DNA of 64,000 nucleotides, taken from Phycisphaerales bacterium (lineage in GTDB: Bacteria > Planctomycetota > Phycisphaerae > Phycisphaerales > UBA1924). Positions 1 through 8,486 of this stretch are shown here, one piece after another. The stretch covers positions 62,001 to 126,000 of the forward strand of contig JADYYE010000036.1 in the NCBI GenBank assembly GCA_020853815.1, written 5' to 3'. The position numbers and the translations under genes are program-made. Position 1 is the first letter of the stretch. The number at the start of each line of letters is the position of its first letter. The notes under the pieces are model-generated. The model saw nothing but the letters and a program-made list of their open reading frames with translations. It was not told the origin of the DNA and ran no database searches.

Positions 1-61
1 GTAGATTCGGGTAAAATGTATTGAATTGGATCAGCGAAGGAAAAAGGGCGAAGAGTGGTGC

Positions 62-616
62 ATGTCGATTGACTGTCCAAAGCTCGTTCAGATTGCGGCG
101 GCGTTTCTGCGCGAGTCGCCCGGTCATCGCATGAGCTACCTTCGACTCCTGAAATTGATGTATCTGCTTGATCGCGAGTCGGTGGCCGAGACCGGGCTGA
201 CGGCGAGCGGCGATCGCTCATTCGCCATGAAGCACGGCCCAGTGCTTAGCGAGACGTTTGACATCATCAAGAGTGAGAGCATCCACTCGCCGGAGTGGGA
301 GTCGTACATCGAGAAGTCGGGCTATTCCGTTCTGCTCCTGCGGGATCCCGGGAACGACCGACTCTCCAGGTTTCAGCTTCGGGCGATCCAAGGTTTGACC
401 GATCGGTTCAGGAGCGATGACGATTGGAGCCTGGTGGAGCACACCCACACGCTCCCGGAGTGGCAGCGGAACGACCCCGGAAATTCGTCGCGCGAGATTC
501 CCTTCGAGCATGTGCTCGAAGCCGTAGGGCGGGGATCAGAGTCCGAGGCAATCCGGGCCGAGGTCGAAACGGAGGACGCCATCCGGCGGTTTCTTGAATC
601 GAAGCGCCAGGCTTGA
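62..616 (+). CDS. Panacea-domain (SocA-like) antitoxin
   Basis: A 184-residue protein whose N-terminal two thirds match the Panacea (SocA-like, formerly DUF4065) domain: the segment LKLMYLLDRE near residue 30, then a region with MKHGPV and a run of conserved hydrophobic residues. In known systems the Panacea domain binds and neutralises a toxin encoded next to it. The frame is open from 26, but the ATG at 62 gives the normal N-terminus for the family. The stop codon overlaps the TTG start of the next gene by four bases (TTGA), the arrangement of a co-translated antitoxin-toxin pair. The family call is from motif recognition; neutralisation of the neighbour is inferred. Confidence 0.8.
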   Translation: MSIDCPKLVQIAAAFLRESPGHRMSYLRLLKLMYLLDRESVAETGLTASGDRSFAMKHGPVLSETFDIIKSESIHSPEWESYIEKSGYSVLLLRDPGNDRLSRFQLRAIQGLTDRFRSDDDWSLVEHTHTLPEWQRNDPGNSSREIPFEHVLEAVGRGSESEAIRAEVETEDAIRRFLESKRQA

Positions 617-972
617 AGCTGGGTGACGCATTCCTCTACACCGAGGTAGCGATCGGTGCCCATTTGCATTTCGTGATTTCGGATCCCTACATGAACGCCG
701 AGCGGGTCGTGGTGGTGAGCGTCACAACGCTACGAGCCCAAGCGGATCAGGCGTGCGTGCTTCATCCCGGCGAACATCCGTTCATTGAGAGGCCTTCGTA
801 CGTCTTCTACGCCAAGGCGAAGATTCTGCCTCTTGCCTTCATCACTCGCTACACGACGCGCATGGAGCCCGCGTCGGATCGGGTGTTGGAGAGGCTACTG
901 GAAGGAGCGGCGAGTTCAGAACATCTGGAAACGGGAATCCGGTTTCTGCTGGAGCAGCAGGGCCTCGTCTGA
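613..972 (+). CDS. Probable toxin partner of the Panacea antitoxin
   Basis: A 119-residue protein starting at a TTG that overlaps the upstream stop codon. It begins with GDAFLY, continues through short alternating hydrophobic stretches (HLHFVISDP, RVVVVSVTT), and has a HPGEHPFI segment and a final helix. The layout is that of a small beta-barrel similar to PemK/MazF-type toxins, but no diagnostic active-site motif can be named with certainty. Its role as a toxin rests mainly on the overlap with the Panacea antitoxin gene, since this domain is known to pair with many unrelated toxins. It could also be a non-toxic accessory protein. Confidence 0.6.
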   Translation: MKLGDAFLYTEVAIGAHLHFVISDPYMNAERVVVVSVTTLRAQADQACVLHPGEHPFIERPSYVFYAKAKILPLAFITRYTTRMEPASDRVLERLLEGAASSEHLETGIRFLLEQQGLV

Positions 973-1078
973 ACACGCACGCCGCTGATGGTCTGATGAC
1001 CGGAACGGGGCGCGGATCGCGAGCGAGTCCCGACGCTTGCCACCGGCACCGCGGCCTGTGTTCGAGGTGGACAAGCTA

Positions 1079-1624
1079 TCACATCGGCTTCTTCTCGATG
1101 GTGACGTCGTACATGTGCAGCAGCTTTTCCTTGTCGAAAACCATCTCCTGACGGGAGAGGCCGACGATGTCGTATTCGGTGGTGAGCTCGATGGCGTCGA
1201 CGGGGCAGGCCTCTTCGCACATGCCGCAGTAGATGCAGCGGAGCTCGTCGATCTCGAACTTCTTGGGGTATTTCTCGCGGTCGTTCCAGGGGGATTCGGC
1301 GGCCTCGATGTGGATGCAGCGGGCGGGGCAGATGGTCGGGCACATCATGCAGGCGACGCACTTGACGCGGCCGTTCTCGTCGCGGTTGAGGCGGTGCACG
1401 CCGCGGAAGTTCTTGGGCTCAAAGCCGGCCTGCTCGGGCGAGAAGTGCTCGCGGCGTTCCTCGGGGTATTGGAGGGCGCGGCTGGTGCGTCCCTGGCCGA
1501 AGCTGGTGAAGAAGTGGCGCATCGTGATGCCGAACCCCTTGACGATCTCGGGGAGGTAGACCGCCTCGGCGCGGGTCATGGGTGGCACTTTGATGGTGAC
1601 GATGTCCTGGTCGCGGATGGCCAT
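1079..1624 (-). CDS. nuoI: NADH-quinone oxidoreductase subunit I (NuoI)
   Basis: The 181-residue protein carries two 4Fe-4S ferredoxin motifs, with cysteines at 89, 92, 95 and 99 and at 130, 133, 136 and 140. Both sit in sequence typical of NuoI (CVACMMCPTICP and CIYCGMCEEACP). NuoI holds clusters N6a and N6b of respiratory complex I on the cytoplasmic arm and passes electrons towards quinone. The usual neighbours nuoH and nuoJ are absent: upstream is a divergent SPOR-like gene and downstream lies the TA pair. The subunit is therefore encoded apart from any nuo operon visible here. Length and motifs are normal for a working subunit. Confidence 0.93.
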   Translation of the reverse strand: MAIRDQDIVTIKVPPMTRAEAVYLPEIVKGFGITMRHFFTSFGQGRTSRALQYPEERREHFSPEQAGFEPKNFRGVHRLNRDENGRVKCVACMMCPTICPARCIHIEAAESPWNDREKYPKKFEIDELRCIYCGMCEEACPVDAIELTTEYDIVGLSRQEMVFDKEKLLHMYDVTIEKKPM

Positions 1625-1701
1625 GCGCGGAGAGTATACCGCTCGCGGAGGGTCATTTTCCGGGTTCTGAATGGGAGGCTGGCGTCTGCTACGATGTCCG
1701 C

Positions 1702-2616
1702 ATGGCTTCCGGGCGATCCAACAAGCCGCTGTTTGAGCTTCTGCGTGAGGACACGGGGGCGGGCATGTTCGGTCGTCGCGCCAGCGCGACGTTCAGCGAG
1801 CTAAAGCCCGGGGAGACGGGGCGGGCGCGATCCGCGTATGTCACCGTGCCGCGGACGTGGGTGTACTTCGGCGTGGCGATCGTGCTGGGGTTGATCGCCG
1901 GGGCGTGGGTGATCGCGTATCGGAGCGGGCATGGGGCGGCGGAGAAGGAACTGGCCGGGTCGCTGGTTGGCGGAACGCGGACGGATCAGCCGAAGGTGAA
2001 TGAGCCCGAGAACCCGGCGAAGCTCGCTGAAAAGCCGATCGGCGTCACGCCGACCGCGCCAAAGGACGGCGGCAGGCCGACCGGGGCCCAGCCACCCAAG
2101 CCCGAGCCCAAGAACGAGCCCAAAGCCGAATCGAAGCCAGAATCCAGGCCCGAGACCAAGCCGAAGCCGGAGGCCCCGAAACCGGAGGCCGGTAGGAAGG
2201 CCGAGGAGGGGGTGCTGATCACGCTCCCGGTCGATGATCCGGGCAAGCCGGTGCTGACGTCGAAGGGGGCGGTGGACGCTGATCCGCGCCAGCCGGGGAT
2301 GAATTACATGGTGCTGGTGGGGGGTCTGCCGCGGGACGAGGCGCGAACGATGATCGCGTATCTTTCGGCCAACGGTCTGGAAGCCGTTGGGGTACCGATG
2401 AACGTGGTTGATCGAGCGGGGCGTGTGGTCAACAATCAACCCCTGTTCAAAGTGGTTTGCGTCGGGGGCATTTCGCGGCAGCAGTTCCGCGACAAGGACT
2501 CGGCGAGGACGAATCTTGAGCAGGCCGCGGCCGGGCTGAATGAGCGTTGGCTGCGGGACACCAAGAGCCGCTGGAGCTTTGCGAAGACCTACTGGGAGCT
2601 TCTGCAGGGCCCGTGA
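1702..2616 (+). CDS. Single-pass membrane protein with SPOR-like C-terminal domain
   Basis: A 304-residue protein with a cytoplasmic N-terminus of about 50 residues and one membrane helix (about residues 54-74). A low-complexity linker rich in Lys, Pro, Glu and Ala follows (about 90-165, with repeated KPE and KPES units). The folded C-terminal part starts with NYMVLVGGLP and contains a helix-strand pattern resembling the SPOR peptidoglycan-binding domain. SPOR proteins usually sit in the inner membrane and bind denuded glycan strands at division sites; whether this one does is inference. It is divergent from nuoI, with only 77 bases between the two start codons. Confidence 0.55.
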   Translation: MASGRSNKPLFELLREDTGAGMFGRRASATFSELKPGETGRARSAYVTVPRTWVYFGVAIVLGLIAGAWVIAYRSGHGAAEKELAGSLVGGTRTDQPKVNEPENPAKLAEKPIGVTPTAPKDGGRPTGAQPPKPEPKNEPKAESKPESRPETKPKPEAPKPEAGRKAEEGVLITLPVDDPGKPVLTSKGAVDADPRQPGMNYMVLVGGLPRDEARTMIAYLSANGLEAVGVPMNVVDRAGRVVNNQPLFKVVCVGGISRQQFRDKDSARTNLEQAAAGLNERWLRDTKSRWSFAKTYWELLQGP

Positions 2617-2690
2617 GGCTCGGGGATCGGGTCGGGTGAAGTGAGCACGACGGTGCGCGATCGCGTGCCGAATTGACGGGAGTTTGCGCG

Positions 2691-2852
2691 ATGAGCATCG
2701 ATCGTTCGCTGAAGGTTTCCAAGAAGACGGGCGGCAAGCGGAGCGTGATGACGCGGGCCGAGCGGGTGGCCAAGATGGTCGCCGACAAGAAGCTCGACCC
2801 GTCGAAGAACGGCGTGCTGGGCATCCCCAAGACGCTGGTCCCCAAGGCCTAA
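2691..2852 (+). CDS. PVC-type small basic protein
   Basis: A 53-residue, lysine- and arginine-rich protein starting MSIDRSLK, with a central VMTRAERVAKM segment and an ending GIPKTLVPKA. This matches the short basic protein family seen across Planctomycetes, Verrucomicrobia and Chlamydiae, thought to be ribosome-associated. It is short enough to be missed by length-filtered gene finding. It lies 74 bases after the SPOR-like gene in the same direction. The ribosome link is family knowledge, not visible in this sequence. It is a useful marker for assigning the contig to the PVC group. Confidence 0.75.
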   Translation: MSIDRSLKVSKKTGGKRSVMTRAERVAKMVADKKLDPSKNGVLGIPKTLVPKA

Positions 2853-2970
2853 CGTGTTTCGCGTGGCCGCCCCGCGTGGGCCCCGGAGTGGGTCTTTGTC
2901 GGGTGGCGTCATCGCCTGAATCGCCCGCGCCCCCCATGGTGCGCCGGGCGCGATGGCATTGGAGGCGAGC

Positions 2971-4197
2971 ATGATCGGTCCCAACCTTCTCTCGTCGCGT
3001 GCGCAAACGATCAACGGCTCGGGCATTCGGCGCGTCTTCGAGATCGGCGCCGGAATACCGGCGGCCCAGAAGATCGATCTCTCGATCGGGCAGCCCGATT
3101 TCCCCGTGCCGCAGGCGATCAAGGACGCGGCGATCCGTGCGATCCAGGAAGATCGCAACGGCTATCCGCTGACGCGCGGGATTGTCGAGCTGCGCGAGGT
3201 GATCGCGGAGCAGATCAAGCGCGACCTGGGCTGGTCGATCGGCGGACTGCCGTTGAATCCATCGGCCAGCGATCCGGGCGTTTTGGTCACGTCCGGCACG
3301 TCGGGCGCGCTGATTCTCTCGTGCATGGCGCTTCTGAATCCGGGCGACGAGATCATCATCCCCGATCCGTGGTTCGTGCTGTATCCGTACCTGGCGACGC
3401 TGTCGAACGGCGTGGCGGTGAAGTGCCCGGTCTATCCCGATTTCCGCATGACGGCCGAGCGCGTGGAGAAACTCATCACGCCGCGGACCAAGATGGTGCT
3501 GCTGAACTCTCCGGGCAACCCGGGGGGCGTGGTGGCGAGCGAGCGCGAGTGCGCGGACTTGCTTGACCTGTGCAAGAAGCGGAACCTCGTGCTGCTGTCG
3601 GACGAGATCTACGACGAGTTCACCTACGACGAGTTCCGCACGCAGCCGATGGCGAGCAATCCCAAGAAGCTCATGTGCCCGAGCCCGGCGCGATTGCCGG
3701 GCGCTCAGGAGCACGTGCTGGTGGTTCGCGGCTATGGCAAGACGTACGGCGTGACGGGCTGGCGGCTCGGCTATGCCGTGGGCCCGCGTTGGCTGGTCGA
3801 GGAGATGACCAAACTCCAGCAGTATGTGTACGTTAGCTCGCCGCACCCGTTGCAGTGGGGCGTGATGAAGGCGTTTGAGGTCGACATGTCGGGGCACGTG
3901 AGTGAGTACCAGCGCCGGCGTGACGTGGTGGTGCGGGCGCTCTCGCCGCATACCAGCATCCCGACGCCGGGCGGGGCGTTCTATGCGTTCCCGGCGGTCC
4001 CGGAGCGATTCGGGGGCGAGACCGAGCGTGGCGAGAAGTTCTTCCAGGCGGCGGTGCGGCACAACGTGCTGGTGGTTCCGAGCCGGACGTTCTCGACGCG
4101 TGACACGCACTTCCGGCTGAGCTACGCGACGCCGATGGAGAAGCTGTCGCGCGGGCTCGAGGTGCTGGCGGGTCTGATGGAAGGGAAGCTGAGCTGA
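2971..4197 (+). CDS. Class I/II PLP-dependent aminotransferase
   Basis: A 408-residue fold-type I aminotransferase of the aspartate aminotransferase superfamily. Visible landmarks are the N-terminal LSIGQPDFPVP, the TSGTSGAL cofactor loop, NSPGNPGG, the DEIYDEF aspartate/tyrosine region, the PLP-binding lysine K257 in GYGKTYGVTGWRLGY, and a C-terminal FRLSYA arginine that would bind the substrate carboxylate. An in-frame ATG exists at 2953, but GGAGG at 2961-2965 is correctly spaced for the ATG at 2971. The substrate cannot be deduced from sequence; aspartate, alanine or an aromatic amino acid are all possible. A heptanucleotide array starts three bases after the stop codon. Confidence 0.9.
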   Translation: MIGPNLLSSRAQTINGSGIRRVFEIGAGIPAAQKIDLSIGQPDFPVPQAIKDAAIRAIQEDRNGYPLTRGIVELREVIAEQIKRDLGWSIGGLPLNPSASDPGVLVTSGTSGALILSCMALLNPGDEIIIPDPWFVLYPYLATLSNGVAVKCPVYPDFRMTAERVEKLITPRTKMVLLNSPGNPGGVVASERECADLLDLCKKRNLVLLSDEIYDEFTYDEFRTQPMASNPKKLMCPSPARLPGAQEHVLVVRGYGKTYGVTGWRLGYAVGPRWLVEEMTKLQQYVYVSSPHPLQWGVMKAFEVDMSGHVSEYQRRRDVVVRALSPHTSIPTPGGAFYAFPAVPERFGGETERGEKFFQAAVRHNVLVVPSRTFSTRDTHFRLSYATPMEKLSRGLEVLAGLMEGKLS

Positions 4198-4199
4198 GT

Positions 4200-4234
4200 G
4201 GGAGTCGGGAGTCGGGAGTGGGGAATGGGGAGTC
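4200..4234. repeat. Heptanucleotide array, five GGGAGTC-like units
   Basis: Five contiguous seven-base units read GGGAGTC, GGGAGTC, GGGAGTG, GGGAATG, GGGAGTC. The reverse complement is CACTCCC/GACTCCC, related to the CCNAGTG arrays elsewhere in the window. The array begins three bases after the aminotransferase stop codon. Confidence 0.8.
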
Positions 4235-4359
4235 GTGGCGGCGCTCGTGATTCGGCGCTTGCTTTCGCGGCTCGTGGCGGATGAGGTGTGCGTGCTCGCT
4301 GATGAGCCGCGGGATTGAGCGACGAAGTTGGGCACCTGACCGAAGTTCGGACCATCCCG

Positions 4360-6147
4360 ATGACGCGAGGCACGCTCCGCGACATCCTGATCCTGACGCT
4401 GCTCTCGGCGATTGTGTATTTCATCGCGCCGGCGTCCTTCGGGCTGACCAACTGGCAGGAGGCAAAGCGGGCGCTGGTGGCGCGCGAGATGTACGACCGG
4501 CTGAAGACCGATTCGGGGGCATGGCTGGTTCCGACCGACGGCGGGCGGGCGTATCTGGCCAAGCCGCCGCTCATCTACTGGTGCCAGGTCGCGCTGGCGA
4601 AGGTTCGGGGCGCGCGCCCGAGTGAGCTTGATCTGCGGCTGACGGTGGCGATTGCGGGCTGGCTGGGCGTGCTGGCGACGTATTGGGCGGGGCGTCGCGT
4701 GCTGTTGCTCCACGACGCGGAGCATCCGCAACCCGACGCGGAGCGATGGGCGCGGCGCGGCGCGTTCTGGGGCGCGGCCATGCTGGGGACGGGCACGCTG
4801 TACGTGCGCTCGAGCCGATTCGGCGAGCTGGATGTGTTGCTCGTGCCGTTCACGAGCGCGGGCGTGGCGTTGCTCGCGATCGCGTGGAGGACCGCGATCG
4901 AGCAAAGGCGAACGAACTTCGGCGCGGTGGCGGGGGCGGCGGCGTGCGCGGTGGGGGCGGCGATGGCCAAGGGCCCGCCGGGCGTGCTGACGCTGGGGCT
5001 GGCGGCGTACGGCGGGATGGCGCTCCTGGTGGCGCACCGATCGCGCGCCGAACGAGCAATGCCGGCGGCGATCTCGTGGCCGGCGTGCTTGGCCGCGGCG
5101 GCGGTGGTCGCGATCTTGAGCGCGCGGCAGGTCGACGAGCGCGCCGATTGGGTCGGCATGGCGATGATGAGCGCGATGGCGGGGTGGACCGCGTGGGCGC
5201 TGCTCCCGCTCGTCCGCTGGGCGGCGTTCAAGCGGCTCTTCGCGCTCTTTGCACGCACGCACCCGGTGGGCGTGATCGGCGCGGGGCTGGGCGTGCTCTG
5301 GTGGTGGACGCACGTGGTCGCGGGGCGCGTGGGAAACTCGGGGCTGGCGTCGTCTGTGGCTGAAGAGATCGAGGACAACCTGCGTCTGCTGGTGCCCGAT
5401 TCGCCGCTCATCAATCTCGGGGCGGCGGGGTACGGCGTGGCGATGGGGTCGGCGGCGGCGATCATCGCGATCATCTGGATCATCAAGGATCGCCCGCGTT
5501 TTCCGCTTGGGATGTCGATGGTCTTTGCGTGGGCGGGCCTGGGGCTGGTCGCGTTCTCGCTCTTGGGCAAGGGCGTGCCGCGGTACCTGACGCCGGTGTG
5601 GCCGGGGATCGCGATCATGGGCGGCGCGTGGGTGAGCGCGGCGATCCGGGATTTTCGGAACCCCGTGCCGATGCGGATCGGGTGGACGATCGGGGTGGTG
5701 GTGCTCGGGCTCGGGCAGGGGTGGTGGTATGCGTCGGGGCTGGAGGCGCAGGAGCATGACCGATCGCCGCGTGCGATGGTGGGGGAGATCCTGTCGCGTG
5801 GGACGAGCGCGGGGGAACTGGTGACGTTCGAGTTTTCCACGCCGGCGATCGACTATTACGCGGAGCGGGACGTGGAATCGCTGCTCGACGTGGTGGAGCG
5901 GCCGGGGATTCGCTTTGTCGGCCCGCGGACGCTGGCGGAGTTGAAGGCGGGGTTGGAGAGTGAGCCTTCGCGGCGCGTGACGATGCTGGTGAGGCGGACG
6001 CAGCCGCCCACGATGGACCCGGCGCGTGCGGTGGAGCGGTTGCGATCGCTGGGGTTTGAGGTGGAGGCGCTGGCGATGAACGCGGAGTTCACGATCGACA
6101 ACGGCCGCACGCCGGTGGACGTGGTGCGGGTGTCGGTGGGGAAGTAG
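4360..6147 (+). CDS. GT39/ArnT-like membrane glycosyltransferase
   Basis: A 595-residue multi-pass protein of the PMT/ArnT (GT39, GT-C fold) type. An N-terminal membrane helix is followed by NWQEAKRA, which corresponds to the acidic first-loop motif of the family, and then by AYLAKPPLIYWCQ, the family's KPPL-YW signature. About ten further hydrophobic helices follow, then a soluble C-terminal domain. Such enzymes transfer a sugar from a polyprenyl-phosphate carrier to an acceptor on the periplasmic side. The frame is open from a TTG at 4315, but the ATG at 4360 places the first helix at the normal distance. The acceptor (lipid A, protein or glycan) is unknown. Confidence 0.78.
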   Translation: MTRGTLRDILILTLLSAIVYFIAPASFGLTNWQEAKRALVAREMYDRLKTDSGAWLVPTDGGRAYLAKPPLIYWCQVALAKVRGARPSELDLRLTVAIAGWLGVLATYWAGRRVLLLHDAEHPQPDAERWARRGAFWGAAMLGTGTLYVRSSRFGELDVLLVPFTSAGVALLAIAWRTAIEQRRTNFGAVAGAAACAVGAAMAKGPPGVLTLGLAAYGGMALLVAHRSRAERAMPAAISWPACLAAAAVVAILSARQVDERADWVGMAMMSAMAGWTAWALLPLVRWAAFKRLFALFARTHPVGVIGAGLGVLWWWTHVVAGRVGNSGLASSVAEEIEDNLRLLVPDSPLINLGAAGYGVAMGSAAAIIAIIWIIKDRPRFPLGMSMVFAWAGLGLVAFSLLGKGVPRYLTPVWPGIAIMGGAWVSAAIRDFRNPVPMRIGWTIGVVVLGLGQGWWYASGLEAQEHDRSPRAMVGEILSRGTSAGELVTFEFSTPAIDYYAERDVESLLDVVERPGIRFVGPRTLAELKAGLESEPSRRVTMLVRRTQPPTMDPARAVERLRSLGFEVEALAMNAEFTIDNGRTPVDVVRVSVGK

Positions 6148-6149
6148 TG

Positions 6150-6251
6150 GAAGTCACGAAGTCACGAAGTCACGAAGTCACGAAGTCACGAAGTCACGAA
6201 GTCACGAAGTCACGAAGTCACGAAGTCACGAAGTCACGAAGTCACGAAGTC
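6150..6251. repeat. Octanucleotide tandem repeat, 12.75 copies of GAAGTCAC
   Basis: Twelve perfect copies of GAAGTCAC plus a six-base partial copy, 102 bases without a mismatch. It starts three bases after the glycosyltransferase stop codon and ends about 90 bases before the 3' end of mutL, so it lies between convergent genes. The unit is too short and lacks spacers for a CRISPR. The perfect copies suggest recent slippage expansion. Confidence 0.95.
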
Positions 6252-6343
6252 GAAGACGCCGTGAGTCTTGAAGCGGCAATCGGGACTGGCGAAGAGAGAG
6301 GCGAAGAAACGGCCTCCCGCTGGTGCGCATTCTTGCCAAGAAA

Positions 6344-8398
6344 TTAGGTTCGCCCGAAGAGCTTCTCGAGCTCCTTGATTGTCAGGCGGATGCTGGTCGG
6401 CCGTCCGTGCGGGCAGTTGCTCGAGCGTTCCACGTCGTCGCGGAGTTCCATGAGCGCTTGCAGGTGCGTTTCGGCGAGGTGATCACCCGCCTTCACCGCG
6501 GCCTTGCACGCCATCATGTCGAGCACGTCGCGCAGCGCCTGCTCGGAGCCCGGCATGAACGCCTGCGATTCGGCGCGCTCGAAGAGATCGCGCAGAAACT
6601 CGATCGGCTCCACGCCGCGGTCGAAGAGGAACGTCGGAAAGGCGTGTACGCCGATGTCGGTCGGGCCGATCGGCGACACATCCACGCCGATGCGATCCAG
6701 CAGGGGCTTGAGTTCGTCGAGGCGCGCGATCTGTGCCTGCGTCGCGGGGACGACCGCGGGCACGAGCAGTCGCTGGCTCTCGAGCGCCCCCGAGCCGACG
6801 CGCGAGAGCAAGTGCTCGAACATCACGCGTTCGTGGAGCGCGTGCTGATCGACGATGAGCATCCCCTGCTCGTCCTGCGAGACAAGGTAGCTCTTGTGGA
6901 CCTGGAGCACGCGCGTCGCGGGACGTGGCGGGGCGACGAGCATCGGGTCGGCCGCGGGCGAAGCGAACTCGCCCGGAGGCGCGGCGACGGGCGGATGGCC
7001 CACGCCGATCTCTCCGGGCGTTGCGGTGGATTCGAGGCTCGATGGCAACGCGGCTTCAGCGAGCGCGGCAGCGCGGGCCGCATCGCCCTCGATCGGTCCG
7101 CGCGGCGAGCCGGTGGCAAAGTCGCCGAATGCGCTCGGGATGGATGCGGCACTCTGCACGGCTTCGCGCAGCTCGCCCGCGCTCGGCGTGCCGCGCGCGA
7201 CCGAGCCAAGCTGTTTCAGGTAATCCGCGAATCGCTGGGCCGCGTTTGTTGGCGTCTGCGGCGCGAGCCCCGGCGCGCCCGGCAGAACCGCGCGGGTTCC
7301 CCACGCGGGCGTTGCGGGCTCGACGCGCGGCAGGATGGAGGGCGTGAGGTCGGCGGCGCGGAGCGATCGCTTGATGGAGCCCTGGATCGTGCCGTGGACC
7401 ATCGAGCCGTCGCGGAAGCGCACCTCGGCCTTGGCGGGGTGAACGTTGACATCGACGCCCTCGGGGCTCATGTCGAGCATGAGAAACGCGGTGGGGTAGC
7501 GCGAGGGCTCGATCAGGCCGCGGAACGCCTCGGCGATCGCGTGCTGGATCATGCGGTCGCGGATGGGGCGTCCGTTGACGAAGACGTGCTGCGACTTGTT
7601 GGTAGCGCGGGCCAGGCTCGGGCGGCCGACCATGCCCCAGAGCGCGAGTCCCCGCGCGTCGTCGAACTGGTCCGCGTGGACCTCGAGCAGCTCGGATTCG
7701 AGCTCGCGCCCGAGGATGTCCAGGGCGCGGTCGCGCGGTCCGCCGCCCGGCGGAAGATCGAACACCACGCGCCCGTCGCACTTCACGGCCACGCCCAGCG
7801 CCGGATTTCCGAGCGAGAGATCGCGCACGGTGTCGACGCAGCGGGCCTGCTCGGTCGCGACGGTCTTGAGGAATTTGCGGCGTGCGGGCGTGTTGAAGAA
7901 GAGGGTGCGCACGGTGACGCAGGTTCCGATCGGGCCGGCGGCGGGGCGCGGGCCGACGATGCGCCCGCCCTCGCATTCGATCTCGGTCGCGCCGGTGTGT
8001 TCGCGCGTGCGCGAGCGGATGGAAAGGCGCGAGACGCTGGCGATGGAGGCGAGCGCCTCGCCGCGGAAGCCCATGGTTGCGATTCGATCGAGGTCGGCGG
8101 CGGCGGAGATCTTGCTGGTCGCGTGGGGCGCGAGGGCGAGGGCGAGCTCTTCGGGCGGGATACCCACGCCGTCGTCGGTGATGCGGATGAGCTCGATCCC
8201 GCCCTGCTCGATCTCGATGGTGACGCGGGTGGCGCCGGCATCGATGGAGTTCTCGACGAGCTCCTTCACGACGCTCGAGGGGCGTTCAACCACCTCGCCC
8301 GCGGCGATCTGGTTGACGAGCAACTCGGGGAGCGCGCGGATCGGGCGGTGTGCCGACGCGGCGTCGAGCTGATCGGGATTGCTCGGCGTTTCGCCCAC
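6344..8398 (-). CDS. mutL: DNA mismatch repair protein MutL (endonuclease type)
   Basis: A 684-residue MutL. The N-terminal GHKL ATPase has NQIAAGEVVERP, ELVENSIDAG, DDGVGI and MGFRGEAL. A variable linker follows, and then the dimerisation domain with DQHALHERVMFE (about residue 517), which fits the DQHAx2Ex4E metal-binding endonuclease motif. The ACKAAVKAG and NCPHGRPT motifs and a terminal F-x-R are also present. It should nick the new strand after MutS recognition, without a need for MutH. The frame is open to 8545, but a GGAGG eight bases before the GTG at 8398 decides the start and removes an overlap with the neighbouring membrane-protein gene. Confidence 0.95.
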   Translation of the reverse strand: MGETPSNPDQLDAASAHRPIRALPELLVNQIAAGEVVERPSSVVKELVENSIDAGATRVTIEIEQGGIELIRITDDGVGIPPEELALALAPHATSKISAAADLDRIATMGFRGEALASIASVSRLSIRSRTREHTGATEIECEGGRIVGPRPAAGPIGTCVTVRTLFFNTPARRKFLKTVATEQARCVDTVRDLSLGNPALGVAVKCDGRVVFDLPPGGGPRDRALDILGRELESELLEVHADQFDDARGLALWGMVGRPSLARATNKSQHVFVNGRPIRDRMIQHAIAEAFRGLIEPSRYPTAFLMLDMSPEGVDVNVHPAKAEVRFRDGSMVHGTIQGSIKRSLRAADLTPSILPRVEPATPAWGTRAVLPGAPGLAPQTPTNAAQRFADYLKQLGSVARGTPSAGELREAVQSAASIPSAFGDFATGSPRGPIEGDAARAAALAEAALPSSLESTATPGEIGVGHPPVAAPPGEFASPAADPMLVAPPRPATRVLQVHKSYLVSQDEQGMLIVDQHALHERVMFEHLLSRVGSGALESQRLLVPAVVPATQAQIARLDELKPLLDRIGVDVSPIGPTDIGVHAFPTFLFDRGVEPIEFLRDLFERAESQAFMPGSEQALRDVLDMMACKAAVKAGDHLAETHLQALMELRDDVERSSNCPHGRPTSIRLTIKELEKLFGRT

Positions 8399-8486
8399 CT
8401 GGCGTTCCTCCGGGCAGATGGTACCCGAGGCGGGGCGCTGGCGAGAGCCGCGTTTCAACCGGATGTTCAGGTGAAAAACGGGAGAA

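Noticed and set aside
1801-5757. A 1318-residue open frame on the minus strand
   Set aside because: It runs antisense to the SPOR-like, small basic, aminotransferase and glycosyltransferase genes. The translation is Arg/His/Pro-rich without a hydrophobic core, as expected from third-position GC bias on the reverse strand.
6150-6251. CRISPR array
   Set aside because: The unit is eight bases with no spacers, and no cas gene is present in the window.
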